A DNA stretch of 64,000 bases from Methylomonas koyamae (GTDB taxonomy: Bacteria; Pseudomonadota; Gammaproteobacteria; Methylococcales; Methylomonadaceae): positions 1 through 64,000 of the forward strand of contig NZ_PPPU01000016.1 in assembly GCF_006483455.1 (NCBI RefSeq), written 5' to 3'. Shown one piece after another: positions 29,694-38,590 of the stretch. The translations under genes and the position numbers were made by a program. The notes beneath the pieces are model-generated. The model saw only the letters and a program-made list of their open reading frames with translations. It searched no databases and was not told where the DNA came from. How positions within the stretch are numbered: position 1 is the first letter of the stretch; each line of letters starts with the position of its first letter.

Positions 29694-30227
29694 TCAGGCC
29701 GCCAGCGGTTTAGGCCAGCGCCAATTGCGCAGGGTCACTTCGATCGGATACATTTGCAAACATTCGGTTGGGCAGACTTCGACGCATTTTTTGCAACCGA
29801 TGCAGGCATCGGCAACCACGGCATGGATTTGTTTCGGCGCGCCGACGATCGCATCGGTCGGGCAGACTTTGAAGCAGCGGGTGCAGCCGGTGCAGGTTTC
29901 CTCGCTCACCCGGGCCACCATCGGCTCCTGGTCCTGAGTCTGGCTCAAATCGACTTCCACGCCCAGCAACTTGGCCAGTTGCTCCACCAGCGACGTTCCC
30001 CCCGGCGGGCACAAAGTCACCGGCGCCGCGCCCGATACCACCGCTTCAGCCGCGGGCCGGCAGCCCGGATAACCGCACTGTCCGCATTGCGAACCGGGCA
30101 TCAACGCCTCCACTTTTTCGATCAGCGGATCGGCCTCTACTTTCAAATACTTTCCGGCAATCCCCAGCGCCAGCCCCAGTAACAGTCCCAGTGCAGTCAG
30201 AACAACGATGGCGGACAGTACGTACAT
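29694..30227 (-). CDS. rnfB: Rnf electron transport complex subunit B (polyferredoxin)
   Basis: 177 residues from the ATG at 30227 (MYVLSAIVVLTALG), which is preceded by AAGAGG; a longer in-frame reading starts inside rnfA and is rejected. An N-terminal membrane helix is followed by the CGQCGYPGCRPAAEAV cluster motif and two ferredoxin-type [4Fe-4S] sites, CTGCTRCFKVCPTDAI and CIGCKKCVEVCPTEC. It passes electrons between the membrane part of Rnf and soluble ferredoxin. Confidence 0.97.
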   Translation of the reverse strand: MYVLSAIVVLTALGLLLGLALGIAGKYLKVEADPLIEKVEALMPGSQCGQCGYPGCRPAAEAVVSGAAPVTLCPPGGTSLVEQLAKLLGVEVDLSQTQDQEPMVARVSEETCTGCTRCFKVCPTDAIVGAPKQIHAVVADACIGCKKCVEVCPTECLQMYPIEVTLRNWRWPKPLAA

Positions 30228-30237
30228 AATGCGCCTC

Positions 30238-30819
30238 TTATTTAGTATAAAGACCCGCAAACCCCATAAATGCCAGCGATAAAATGCCGGCGGTAATAAA
30301 AGCGATAGGCGTCCCCGAAAAAAGCGCCGGTACCGCCATGAGCGCCAAGCGTTCACGCAGACCGGCGAAGAGCACCATCACCAGGGTAAAACCCATTGCC
30401 GAGCCAAAGCCGAACAGCAGGCTTTGCACGAAATCGTATTTCTCCTGGATGTTGAGCAAGGCCACACCCAGCACCGCGCAATTCGTCGTAATCAGCGGTA
30501 AGAAAATCCCCAGCACCTGGTACATGACCGGGCTGGTTTTATGAATCACCATTTCGGTAAATTGCACCACGGCGGCGATCACCAATATAAATCCCAGCAC
30601 CCGCAAAAAGCCGATATCGAACGGTATCAGCAAGCGGTGTTCCAACACCCAGCTGGCGGCGGATGCCAGCGTCAACACGAAGGTGGTTGCCAAACCCATA
30701 CCCAGTGCCGTGTCGAGCTTATTGGACACGCCCATGAACGGGCATAATCCGAGAAACTTGACCAGCACGACGTTATTGACCAACGCCGTACCCAATATCA
30801 GAAGTAAGTATTCGCTCAT
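30238..30819 (-). CDS. rnfA: Rnf electron transport complex subunit A
   Basis: 193 residues from the ATG at 30819 ([20 protein letters not shown]), the same length as Escherichia coli RsxA; a start 48 bases upstream would add an atypical leader. Six-helix membrane subunit with the iron-sulfur cysteines in [15 protein letters not shown] and [15 protein letters not shown]. First gene of the leftward operon, 33 bases downstream of a sigma54 promoter candidate. Confidence 0.97.
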   Translation of the reverse strand: MSEYLLLILGTALVNNVVLVKFLGLCPFMGVSNKLDTALGMGLATTFVLTLASAASWVLEHRLLIPFDIGFLRVLGFILVIAAVVQFTEMVIHKTSPVMYQVLGIFLPLITTNCAVLGVALLNIQEKYDFVQSLLFGFGSAMGFTLVMVLFAGLRERLALMAVPALFSGTPIAFITAGILSLAFMGFAGLYTK

Positions 30820-30850
30820 CGCCTTAAACCTGGTGTTTTGCAATGTAATC

Positions 30851-30867
30851 AGCATCAATTGTGCCAA
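30851..30867 (-). promoter_or_regulatory. Sigma54 (-24/-12) promoter of the rnf operon
   Basis: On the minus strand TTGGCACAATTGATGCT: the -24 element TTGGCAC is perfect and GG and GC have the required 10-base spacing; the -12 element is ATGC in place of TTGC. The start of transcription would fall about 20 bases before the rnfA ATG. A second, weaker GG-N10-GC match lies at 30909-30925. Confidence 0.65.
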
Positions 30868-30932
30868 CGCTGCAAAGGCCCGTCAGCTCACCGTTTTAGT
30901 GCAAAAACCGCAAAATCGGCCCCACAAATTTC

Positions 30933-30948
30933 TGTGTCAAAAAACACA
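30933..30948. promoter_or_regulatory. NifA upstream activator sequence 1
   Basis: TGTGTCAAAAAACACA: exact TGT-N10-ACA, within a longer perfect palindrome CTGTGT/ACACAG. Centre about 76 bases from the rnf -24 element and about 91 from the nifL -24 element. Confidence 0.7.
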
Positions 30949-30973
30949 GAGGCAAAACAACCGGGTTTAAAAT

Positions 30974-30989
30974 TGTCGCAAACCGCACA
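30974..30989. promoter_or_regulatory. NifA upstream activator sequence 2
   Basis: TGTCGCAAACCGCACA: a second exact TGT-N10-ACA, 41 bases (about four helical turns) from the first, so both sites would face the same side of the DNA. Confidence 0.65.
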
Positions 30990-31030
30990 AATCGTCAGGA
31001 TTTATCGAGCGTAGGCAGGCAAATTCGTAT

Positions 31031-31047
31031 TTGGCGCCCAAATTGCA
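31031..31047 (+). promoter_or_regulatory. Sigma54 (-24/-12) promoter of nifLA
   Basis: TTGGCGCCCAAATTGCA: TTGGC and TTGCA with the correct 10-base GG-to-GC spacing. It also rules out an in-frame ATG at 31047 as the nifL start, because that codon overlaps the -12 box. Confidence 0.7.
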
Positions 31048-31082
31048 TGTGTTTTGTGGACTTCATCAATCAGACGAGATCT

Positions 31083-32726
31083 ATGCGCATGAGCAAATCG
31101 ACTCCAGACTTTCTGCAAAGCCAGATCGATAGCGAAACCGCCGAACTGCTAACGGCCGCGCCCGGAAGCAGTCCGGCAGTAGCCGTTGCCAAAACGCCGA
31201 GCAAAACGCTGCCGTTTTCGTTGTTCGTTAAGGCCGTCGAGCAGGCGCCGGTGGCGATTTCGATTACCGACAAGAAAGCCAACATTCTTTATATCAACGA
31301 CGCATTCACCGAAGTGACCGGCTACAACGCGGCGGAAATTCTCGGTAAAAACGAATCGCAACTGTCCGACAAGTCCACCCCCAGACAAATCTATTACGAC
31401 TTGTGGCACACCATATCCCGTAAACAGGTCTGGCATGGGCAATTAGTCAACCGGCAAAAGATGGGACAACGTTATCTGGCCGATTTGACCATCGCACCGA
31501 TGCTGGACGAAAGAGGCGCGATCAGCCATTACATCGGCATGCACCGCGACGTGACCCAGGCCCACTACGCCGAACAACAGGTCAACAACCAGAAGCAACT
31601 GATCGAATCGGTATTGAACGCTTCGCCGGTAGCGATGGCGGTACTGGACAGCGACAAACGCGTGGTACTGGACAACCAAATGTACAAGATGCTGATCAGC
31701 GAATTGGACAAAGACGAGCCCGCCCTGTTTTTTCTGGATGCGTTGGAGCAGGAAATGGGCGACTTGTGGAGCGCCGACATCAACCGCCACCAGGGTTTCG
31801 CCAACCGGGAAATCCGGATCGAAGGCAGCGGCTTGCGCGGGGCTCGCTGGTTTTCCTGCTCCGGCAACTGGTTCATCGAAAACGACGTCTGCGCCGACAG
31901 TTTTTTTGCCCGCCAATCCAAGGATTATTTGTTGTTGACGCTCAACGACATCACCACCTTGCGCCGGCAACAAGAAAAGTTGCAGATTCAGTCGTTACGG
32001 ACCTTGCTTGCCGAAGAGGAACATATCCGCAGCATACGCGAGACCTTGCTGGGCGCGATGCACCAAATTCGCCAGCCCTTGAATCAAATCAATGCAGCGA
32101 TTCAAATCATGGGCCAACGTAACGACGCCAGCAACGGCCCGTTACGCGAATTACTCGGCCAAGTGCAAAAAATGGGCGAAGAAACCCTGGAAACGCTGCA
32201 ACGTTGCGTGCCGGAAATCCCGGAAGCGGCGGTGGTACCGGTCAATCTGAACCAACTGCTGCACGAAGTCATGCTGTTACACAGCAATAAATTCCTGGCC
32301 AACGGCGTCGTGGTCGACTGGCTGCCGAATCCGGTATTGCCCAATGTTCTCGGCTCCGAAAACAAATTGCGCATGCTGTTCAAACAACTGATCGATAACG
32401 CAGTAGATGCGATGAACCGCGCCGGCAGCCGCGAACGGCTGATCAAAATCACGACGGCGACCGACCGCGACTGGGTCAACGTCACTATTTCCGACAGCGG
32501 GCCGGGGATTCCGGCCAACCAGCGCAGCAAGGTGTTCGAGCCGTTTTTCACCACCTCGCAAAACCTGAAGAGCGCACAGGCCGGCATGGGTCTGGTGATG
32601 GTCAAGGAAATCGTCAATCAGCACAGCGGTATGATCGAAATCGATCCCGATTACCAAAACGGCTGCAGTTTCAAACTCGGCTTTCCCTGTCAAAAAAATT
32701 CCGCCATGGTGAGCATCCATGACTGA
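31083..32726 (+). CDS. nifL: Nitrogen fixation negative regulator NifL
   Basis: 547 residues from the ATG at 31083 (a second ATG at 31089 is equally possible). NifL is a cytoplasmic redox and nitrogen sensor that inhibits NifA by direct binding. PAS1 at about 48-160 (ISITDKKANILYINDAFTEVTGY) is the FAD-binding domain type. PAS2 follows at about 175-285. A histidine-kinase-like part has the H-box region GAMHQIRQPLNQINAAIQIM, N box NAVDAMNRAG, and G boxes DSGPGIP and GMGLVMVKEI. It ends inside nifA with an 8-base overlap, giving the coupled translation needed for stoichiometric NifL and NifA. Divergent from rnfA. Confidence 0.93.
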   Translation: MRMSKSTPDFLQSQIDSETAELLTAAPGSSPAVAVAKTPSKTLPFSLFVKAVEQAPVAISITDKKANILYINDAFTEVTGYNAAEILGKNESQLSDKSTPRQIYYDLWHTISRKQVWHGQLVNRQKMGQRYLADLTIAPMLDERGAISHYIGMHRDVTQAHYAEQQVNNQKQLIESVLNASPVAMAVLDSDKRVVLDNQMYKMLISELDKDEPALFFLDALEQEMGDLWSADINRHQGFANREIRIEGSGLRGARWFSCSGNWFIENDVCADSFFARQSKDYLLLTLNDITTLRRQQEKLQIQSLRTLLAEEEHIRSIRETLLGAMHQIRQPLNQINAAIQIMGQRNDASNGPLRELLGQVQKMGEETLETLQRCVPEIPEAAVVPVNLNQLLHEVMLLHSNKFLANGVVVDWLPNPVLPNVLGSENKLRMLFKQLIDNAVDAMNRAGSRERLIKITTATDRDWVNVTISDSGPGIPANQRSKVFEPFFTTSQNLKSAQAGMGLVMVKEIVNQHSGMIEIDPDYQNGCSFKLGFPCQKNSAMVSIHD

Positions 32727-34245
32727 ACGATTATTACTGGTCGAATCGGAGCTGGATACGCTCTACATGGTCAGCCAGTTGCTGAACAGCACCCACGAGT
32801 TACGCAGCAAACTCAAAGGCATCCTGGAGATTTTGCACAAACGTAGCGGCTTGCGCTTCGGCATGATCACCCTGCGCGACATCGAAGACGACAGCATGGG
32901 CATCTGCGAGATATACGGCGAAGGCATCGACCGCTCGGTACGTTACCAGCCCGGCGAAGGCCTGGTCGGGGCGATTTTGGATGAAGGCAGCACGATTGTA
33001 GTCGAACGCATCGCCGACGAACCGCGGTTCCTGAGCCGCTTGGGGCTTTACGATCCGGACCTGCCCTTCATCGGCTCGCCGCTGGCGGTGGAACAAGGCG
33101 AAGTGGTCGGGATTCTGGCCGCCCAGCCCTGCGACGCCACGTTTCTGGGCGAACGCGCCCGCTTCATGGAAATGGTCGCCAACCTGATCGCGCATAGCGT
33201 CAACATGCTGCGGGTGATGGAACGCAAACAAAACGAGCTGTTGAATGAACGCGATTATCTGAAGCAGACCCTGGTCAAAAACTATCGCTTCGAAAACATC
33301 ATCGGCCACTCCGAACCGATGTTGAAGGTGTTCGACATCATTCGTCAGGTGGCGAAATGGCATACCACGGTGCTGATCCGCGGCGAATCCGGCACCGGTA
33401 AGGAAGTGGTCGCCAGCTCGATCCATTTCAATTCCGCCTGCGCCAACGGCCCGTTTCTGAAGCTGAACTGCGCCGCGCTGCCCGACACCTTGCTGGAATC
33501 GGAATTGTTCGGCCATGAAAAAGGCGCCTTCAGTGGCGCGATCGGCCAACGCAAGGGCCGCTTCGAGTTGGCCGACGGCGGCACGCTGTTTCTGGACGAA
33601 ATCGGCGAGATCTCGGCGTCGTTCCAGGCCAAGTTGCTGCGAGTATTGCAGGAAGGCGAGTTCGAACGGGTCGGCGGCGTGCGCACGCTGAAAGTCAACG
33701 TCCGCATCATCGCCGCGACCAACCGCAACCTGGAGCAGGAAGTGGCCGACGGTAATTTCCGCGAGGACTTGTATTACCGGCTCAACGTCATGCCGATCAA
33801 CATGCCGCCGTTGCGCGAGCGGATCGAGGACATCCCGGAACTGTCGGCCTTTTTATTGAACCGGATCTCCAAACAACAAGGCGGCCGGCCGCTGGAAATC
33901 AAGGAAAGTGCAATCCGCATCCTGATGAAACACGACTGGCCCGGCAACGTCCGCGAACTGGAAAACCGGCTGGAGCGCGCCGCAATCATGAGCGCCGACG
34001 GCACTATCGACCGCGACGTGATTGCCAGCACCGGCCTGGAAAACGAAATCGGCATCAGCCGCACCCCGCAATCGATCAAGCATATCGATCTGCACGACGA
34101 GAGTATGGACGAGCGGGAACGGGTGATTGCCGCGCTGGAGCAAAGCGGCTGGGTACAAGCCAAGGCGGCCCGCTTGCTGGACATGACGCCGCGGCAAATC
34201 GCTTACCGGATCCAAACCTTGAATATCAACGTCAAACAAATCTAA
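32719..34245 (+). CDS. nifA: Nif-specific sigma54 activator NifA
   Basis: 508 residues. GAF domain at about 25-165, AAA+ domain at about 195-430 with Walker A GESGTGKE, Walker B TLFLDEIGE and arginine fingers in NFREDLYYRLNV. The Fis-type HTH ends the protein (VQAKAARLLDMTPRQIAYRIQ). There is no cysteine-rich interdomain linker, so it is the oxygen-tolerant gamma type controlled by NifL. The sigma54-contacting loop is GAFSGA (residues 269-274), not the usual GAFTGA. The tail after the AAA domain is of normal length. It activates nif operons at TGT-N10-ACA sites, two of which lie upstream of its own operon. Confidence 0.95.
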   Translation: MTERLLLVESELDTLYMVSQLLNSTHELRSKLKGILEILHKRSGLRFGMITLRDIEDDSMGICEIYGEGIDRSVRYQPGEGLVGAILDEGSTIVVERIADEPRFLSRLGLYDPDLPFIGSPLAVEQGEVVGILAAQPCDATFLGERARFMEMVANLIAHSVNMLRVMERKQNELLNERDYLKQTLVKNYRFENIIGHSEPMLKVFDIIRQVAKWHTTVLIRGESGTGKEVVASSIHFNSACANGPFLKLNCAALPDTLLESELFGHEKGAFSGAIGQRKGRFELADGGTLFLDEIGEISASFQAKLLRVLQEGEFERVGGVRTLKVNVRIIAATNRNLEQEVADGNFREDLYYRLNVMPINMPPLRERIEDIPELSAFLLNRISKQQGGRPLEIKESAIRILMKHDWPGNVRELENRLERAAIMSADGTIDRDVIASTGLENEIGISRTPQSIKHIDLHDESMDERERVIAALEQSGWVQAKAARLLDMTPRQIAYRIQTLNINVKQI

Positions 34246-34565
34246 GCAGGCTCGAAAACCCGCAACAGCAGGCCGGCAGACTGCCGGCCCGAGCCTCCCC
34301 GCAGCCACAGCTTTCCTGCCGAAACCGGATACTCTCCGTGCGTATTCCCGATAGCAGCGGTTCGGCCTGACGAATCGATCACTCCCGGCAAGCTTGCCAG
34401 GGTTTGCCGAATACTAGCCGACGCACTGCCTTTGGCTACAGCATTCTCGTCCCCCTGCCCTTCTGCTATAGTCAGAAGCATCCGTTGAATTGGATTTGGC
34501 CCATAAAGCCAAACAATAGGCGGACCTGATCTTTAGAAAACCTAGTCGCAATTAATACAGAACTG
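34246..34565. other. Intergenic region after nifA
   Basis: 320 bases without a convincing gene. It holds the hairpin listed separately and a small TTTGGC/GCCAAA inverted repeat near 34497-34515. No nif structural gene follows nifA here. Confidence 0.4.
34271..34289 (+). terminator. Hairpin downstream of nifA
   Basis: GGCCGGCAG and CTGCCGGCC, perfect 9-base arms around one base, 25 bases past the nifA stop. There is no T-run, so this is a weak intrinsic terminator at best. Confidence 0.4.
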
Positions 34566-35648
34566 ATGAAGTGGCCCAATAACCCGTTCCAGATTACCCA
34601 CGCCGACCATAATACGATCGTTTCAATGGAAGGCATTCGTGGCTTTGCGGTATTTTTGGTTTTTCTCGTGCATTACACGACGCTGGCAAAACCCTGGATC
34701 AATCCCGGCAGTTTCACTTACGCGGTTGCAGCCTATTTACAAAGCGTAGGCAATATCGGCGTCGACTTATTTTTCGTGTTGAGCGGCTTCCTGATTTACG
34801 GAATGCTGATTAAAAAAAGAAAGCCTTTATTAAACTATGTCAGGCGGAGAATTCAGAGAATTTACCCAACGTTTACCGCCGTATTTATTATTTATCTAGT
34901 GCTGTCGATAGTTTTTCCAAACGAATCCAAAATACCGTCCAGTCCGGTCCACGGTACGATTTACGTTATTAAAAACTACTTATTGTTGCCCGGCCTGTTC
35001 AACATCCAACCCATAATAACCGTTGCCTGGTCCTTAAGTTACGAATTTTTCTATTATTTAATCACGCCTTTAGTTATTTTTTGCTTCAATCTCAGATCTT
35101 GGCCCCACAAATTTCGGGTCCTGTTATTTTTGTTCGTCAGCGTTTTAATGTTCGTTTACTTCAGCCATTATCCCAGGCATATACGTCTGCTAATGTTTAT
35201 TTCCGGGATACTGCTTTACGAAACGGTGAGCCACTATCCGCTGCGAAAGTCGCTATACCTGGGCCTACCGGCTCTGATTATGGCGCTCGGTTCCGTTGCG
35301 ATCTTGCAAAAACTAAATATCGACGACTATTGGCGCTACCCGATTCTATTCGTTCTTTTTTATATTTTTTGCTTGGAATGTTTCAGCCCGCCTAATTTCA
35401 GCGCAAGGTTGTTTTCTTTGGACCCTATTCGCTGGCTGGGCAATATGAGTTATTCATACTATCTCATGCACGGGCTGGCGCTAAAATTCATATTCCTGAT
35501 TGCCACGCGTACCTATCCGCCGATCAACGATCACGCCTGTTTATTTTGGGTATTTCTGCCGGCAGCGTTTTGCCTGACATTAGTGCCATCGGCTTTATTG
35601 TTCGTTTACGTCGAGAAACCCTATTCATTGAGTCCAAGGTCAGCCTGA
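34566..35648 (+). CDS. Acyltransferase 3 family membrane protein
   Basis: 360 residues with about ten membrane helices. Family signature at the start: SMEGIRGFAVFLVFLVHYTT, with the catalytic His in FLVHY, then GNIGVDLFFVLSGFLIYG and RRRIQRIYPTFTAVFII. Such OafA-like enzymes O-acylate surface polysaccharides or other envelope sugars using cytoplasmic acyl-CoA. The gene is AT-richer than its neighbours and has no glycan-synthesis genes beside it, suggesting recent acquisition. Confidence 0.88.
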   Translation: MKWPNNPFQITHADHNTIVSMEGIRGFAVFLVFLVHYTTLAKPWINPGSFTYAVAAYLQSVGNIGVDLFFVLSGFLIYGMLIKKRKPLLNYVRRRIQRIYPTFTAVFIIYLVLSIVFPNESKIPSSPVHGTIYVIKNYLLLPGLFNIQPIITVAWSLSYEFFYYLITPLVIFCFNLRSWPHKFRVLLFLFVSVLMFVYFSHYPRHIRLLMFISGILLYETVSHYPLRKSLYLGLPALIMALGSVAILQKLNIDDYWRYPILFVLFYIFCLECFSPPNFSARLFSLDPIRWLGNMSYSYYLMHGLALKFIFLIATRTYPPINDHACLFWVFLPAAFCLTLVPSALLFVYVEKPYSLSPRSA

Positions 35649-35680
35649 CGCCCGTCGATGACCCTCCGCTTTGATCCTGC

Positions 35681-36280
35681 TCAAACCGGTTCTTCGACCA
35701 CTTTCCGGTAATTTTGCAGCATGGCGTAATACGGGTGTAAAGCGATCATCAACGCTCGGTAAAGCGTAAAAGCATCGGTCGGGTCTTTCTGTTTCAGCTC
35801 GGCGATTTCAGTCAGAAACCGGTACAGCATTTTGACGAAATTCTCGATCGTCATCGCCAGCCAGGCATCGTTGGTGATCCATTTGTCGATAAACTCGTCC
35901 AACCGGGCGAAAGTCGTCTTCAACAACGGGTATGCGGTTTGAGTTTCCTTGAATTCCCGCAGCAGCATATAGTCCACATACGCCCGCTCGGACGTCAGCC
36001 GCGGCCGATTGGTGATGCCGAGGTAGCTGGCTTTGTAATCGGCATAGGCAGCATCGTACCGATTGCAAAACTCGGTCTCGTTGTCTATCTCCAGCCAAGG
36101 CGCCAGCACGGCAACCGTTTCGGCGAAGCAATCGCGTATCGAATTGCCTATTTTGTCGAGTTGCTCGACGAAGGCGGGTTTGGCCAATTCGCCCTTGATC
36201 AGCGTTTCAATTGCAGCCAACTCGCTTGCCGTGACGCAAACCGTGGCCAGTTCCTTGGTTAATTTAAGTTCTAGTGCCAT
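35681..36280 (-). CDS. Unknown soluble helical protein
   Basis: 199 residues, mostly helical, no signal peptide or membrane segment. Notable aromatic patches are LAPWLEIDNETEFCNRYDAAYADYKASYLG and ALHPYYAMLQNYRKV. Good ATG with upstream AACGGCACT but no strong ribosome site. It lies 60 bases from the YegP-like gene on the same strand. Family not recognised. Confidence 0.6.
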   Translation of the reverse strand: MALELKLTKELATVCVTASELAAIETLIKGELAKPAFVEQLDKIGNSIRDCFAETVAVLAPWLEIDNETEFCNRYDAAYADYKASYLGITNRPRLTSERAYVDYMLLREFKETQTAYPLLKTTFARLDEFIDKWITNDAWLAMTIENFVKMLYRFLTEIAELKQKDPTDAFTLYRALMIALHPYYAMLQNYRKVVEEPV

Positions 36281-36340
36281 AGTGCCGTTACCCGATTCCG
36301 CTACCTGAATAAAGCCGATGCATCACCGCGCCCTGCCCCG

Positions 36341-36676
36341 TCAGGCAGTCAAATCGACGATTTCGGCAACGCAGGCGTTGTCTTTGACGGTGTGCAGCGC
36401 GTTATCGAACACCATGGCCGAGCTGTATAAAGCGCTTTTGACGATGATGTCGCCCTTGGTATCTTTGATGACGAAGAAGGTATCGCCCTCGGGCACCTTG
36501 CCGGCGGCGATCTGCTGGCTCATCAGCGAGCCGGTCCGGACTTCCTTAATCGCCTCCAGCGCTTCGTCCTTGTTGCCGTAATCGGCGCTCATCAAAATCA
36601 GCTCGCCTTTACCGTTTAAAAAATGAAAGAAATACTGGTTGTCGTCGTTGGTTTTCAGTTCGAAAGTCGCTGGCAT
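36341..36676 (-). CDS. DUF1508 (YegP-like) protein
   Basis: 111 residues from the ATG at 36676, which has GGAG nine bases upstream; an in-frame TTG 12 bases earlier is less likely. Two tandem DUF1508 repeats: FELKTNDDNQYFFHFLNGKGELILMS with DYGNKDEALEAIKEV, and DTFFVIKDTKGDIIVKSALY. Function of the family is unknown. Confidence 0.8.
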   Translation of the reverse strand: MPATFELKTNDDNQYFFHFLNGKGELILMSADYGNKDEALEAIKEVRTGSLMSQQIAAGKVPEGDTFFVIKDTKGDIIVKSALYSSAMVFDNALHTVKDNACVAEIVDLTA

Positions 36677-37101
36677 GGGCTGCTCCAAAATTTAAGGCTG
36701 GGATTAAACGGGTCGCCGATTAAAATTCAGCCCTTCGCTGGCTTGAATACCGTTGCAGCAAACCTACTGCCGGACAATCGAAGGGTTGCAGGCTGCCCTC
36801 AGTAGCCGACAGCAAGCCTTATGCCAATAAAAACCCTTTTAAAATCAGTCGCAAATCCAATGTCATACCTCACATTGTCGGCTTTGCCACACAACATCGA
36901 CGCCGATTTATTCACTGCTACAGTGAAATGTTCCGCCAATATAAGAAACGGCTTGGCAGCATGCGCCAGGCATCGGGCCGATTACTCAACGTAAGCATAA
37001 CGATCTAACCCGCCGCGGCGCTCCGCATCGCAAGCTTCGGCGTTAGACGCAGCACCGATTCGGCTTTATCATGCCCCCTCCGCCAATCCGCAAAATCGCC
37101 C
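36677..37101. other. Intergenic region between divergent yegP-like and DUF2130 genes
   Basis: 425 bases. I see no credible gene. There is a perfect TTCACTG-CTA-CAGTGAA palindrome near 36912-36928 that could be an operator, and a 46-base stretch near 37000-37045 bounded by ATCTAAC and GTTAGAC that superficially resembles an integron attC site. Confidence 0.4.
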
Positions 37102-38382
37102 ATGACCGAAGCTACCATCACCTGCCCCAATTGCAGCACCGCCGTGCCGCTGACCGAATCGCTGGCCGCGCCACTGATCGCCGCCACCCGCAAGCAATTC
37201 GAAGCACAGCTCAAACAAAAAGACGCCGACATCGCCCAGCGCGAGCAAGGCCTGAAACAGCAACAACAGCAGTTGCAGGACGGCCTACGCGAACTGGAAA
37301 ACCAGGTCAAACAGCAGGTCGAAAAACAATTGCAGACCGAACGCCAGCGGGTCGTCGAAGAAGAAAGCCGCAAGGCCAAACAGGCGGCCGCCGCCGAGCT
37401 GGAGCATAAAAACCGCGAACTGGCCGACCTGACCGAAGTATTGAAAGTCCGCGACGCCAAGCTCGCCGAAGCCCAACAAGCCCAGGCCGAACTGATCAAA
37501 AAGCAGCGCGAACTCGACGACGCTAGGCGCGAACTGGAACTGACCGTGGAAAAACGGGTGCAGGACAACCTGAGCCAAGTCCGCGATCAGGCCAAACGCG
37601 AAGCCGAGGAAGGCCTGAAACTGCGGGTGCTGGAAAAAGACCAGACCATCGCCGCGATGCAGCAAAAAATCGAGGAACTGAAACAAAAAGCCGAGCAAGG
37701 CTCGCAGCAATTGCAAGGCGAAGTCCAGGAGCTGGAGCTGGAAAACCTGTTGCGCGCCAAATTCCCGTTCGACAGTATCGAACCGGTCGCCAAAGGCGAA
37801 TTCGGCGGCGACGTGTTGCAACGCGTCGCCGGCCCTTCGGGCACGCCGGCCGGCAGTATCTTGTGGGAATCCAAACGCACCAAAAACTGGAGCGACGGCT
37901 GGCTGGTGAAACTGCGCGAAGACCAGCGCGCCGCCAAGGCCGAACTGGCCGTCATCGTCAGCCAGGCCCTGCCCAGGGACGTGGAAACCTTCGACGTCAT
38001 CGACGGCGTCTGGGTCACCGGCCCGCGCGCCGCGCTGCCGGTCGCGACCATCTTGCGCCACACCCTGCTGGAAATCGGCCTGGCCCGCCTCGCCGCCGAA
38101 GGCCAACACGGCAAGACCGAGATGGTCTACCAATACCTGACCGGCCCGCGTTTTCGGCAACGGGTGGAAGCCATCGTCGAAGCCTTCTCGACCATGCAGG
38201 AAGACCTGGACAAGGAACGCAAAGCCATCCTCAAGCAATGGGCCAAACGCGAAGCGCAAATCGAGCGGGTCATGCACGCCACGGTCGGCATGTACGGTGA
38301 TTTGCAGGGTATCGCCGGCAAGTCCTTGCAGGAGATCGAAGGCTTGGAGATGCGGGCGTTGGGGATGGATGAGTTGGATTGA
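37102..38382 (+). CDS. DUF2130 coiled-coil protein
   Basis: 426 residues. An N-terminal half zinc ribbon (ITCPNCSTAVPL) is followed by a very long coiled coil at about residues 28-220, rich in Gln/Glu/Lys/Ala (KQQQQQLQDGLRELENQVKQ). The C-terminal DUF2130 domain spans about 230-425 (LRAKFPFDSIEPVAKGEFGGDVLQ, then GSILWESKRTKNWSDGWL). The KRTKNW segment resembles a nuclease-type core, and proteins of this family have been suggested to be phage- or DNA-associated, but the role is unproven. No partner gene is adjacent. Confidence 0.85.
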   Translation: MTEATITCPNCSTAVPLTESLAAPLIAATRKQFEAQLKQKDADIAQREQGLKQQQQQLQDGLRELENQVKQQVEKQLQTERQRVVEEESRKAKQAAAAELEHKNRELADLTEVLKVRDAKLAEAQQAQAELIKKQRELDDARRELELTVEKRVQDNLSQVRDQAKREAEEGLKLRVLEKDQTIAAMQQKIEELKQKAEQGSQQLQGEVQELELENLLRAKFPFDSIEPVAKGEFGGDVLQRVAGPSGTPAGSILWESKRTKNWSDGWLVKLREDQRAAKAELAVIVSQALPRDVETFDVIDGVWVTGPRAALPVATILRHTLLEIGLARLAAEGQHGKTEMVYQYLTGPRFRQRVEAIVEAFSTMQEDLDKERKAILKQWAKREAQIERVMHATVGMYGDLQGIAGKSLQEIEGLEMRALGMDELD

Positions 38383-38409
38383 CCGACTTGCCGGCCCGAT
38401 CGCAGCAGA

Positions 38410-38531
38410 CTCTGGTTCCCAAGCTCCGGCTTGGGAACCCTGACCTTGGAAGCTCCAGCTTCCAGTCTGATTGTGAATAGGAAGCTGGAGCTTCCGAGAT
38501 AGCATTCTCAAGCCGGAGCTCGGGAACTAGA
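38410..38531. repeat. Composite palindromic element, copy A (left of the mazEF-like module)
   Basis: 122 bases of head-to-tail short palindromes: GGTTCCCAAGC/GCTTGGGAACC around TCCG (38414-38439), TGGAAGC/GCTTCCA around TCCA (38447-38464), GGAAGC/GCTTCC around TGGA (38480-38495), then CTTCCGAGATAGCATTC and a decayed half-palindrome ending GGGAACTAGA. Nearly identical to copy B at 39251-39361, which lacks about 11 bases of the third palindrome. Confidence 0.85.
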
Positions 38532-38590
38532 GATTTGACGTCAATTCACGACCATGTTTATACTTGCGTTTAAACGTTTGGGAGCAGTCC

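Noticed and set aside
30909-30925. Second sigma54-like match toward rnfA (TGGGGCC ... TTTTGC)
   Set aside because: The spacing is right but the -24 element is poorer and it lies within 10 bases of the activator site, too close for normal looping. The site at 30851-30867 is better.
34242-34481. A 79-codon frame on the minus strand after nifA
   Set aside because: It overlaps the end of nifA and a hairpin, has no ribosome site and no protein-like pattern.
37000-37045. attC-like site (ATCTAAC ... GTTAGAC with CGCCG/CGGCG pairing)
   Set aside because: Only about 46 bases, single copy, the inner stem does not fold like a real attC site, and no integron integrase or other cassette sites are present.
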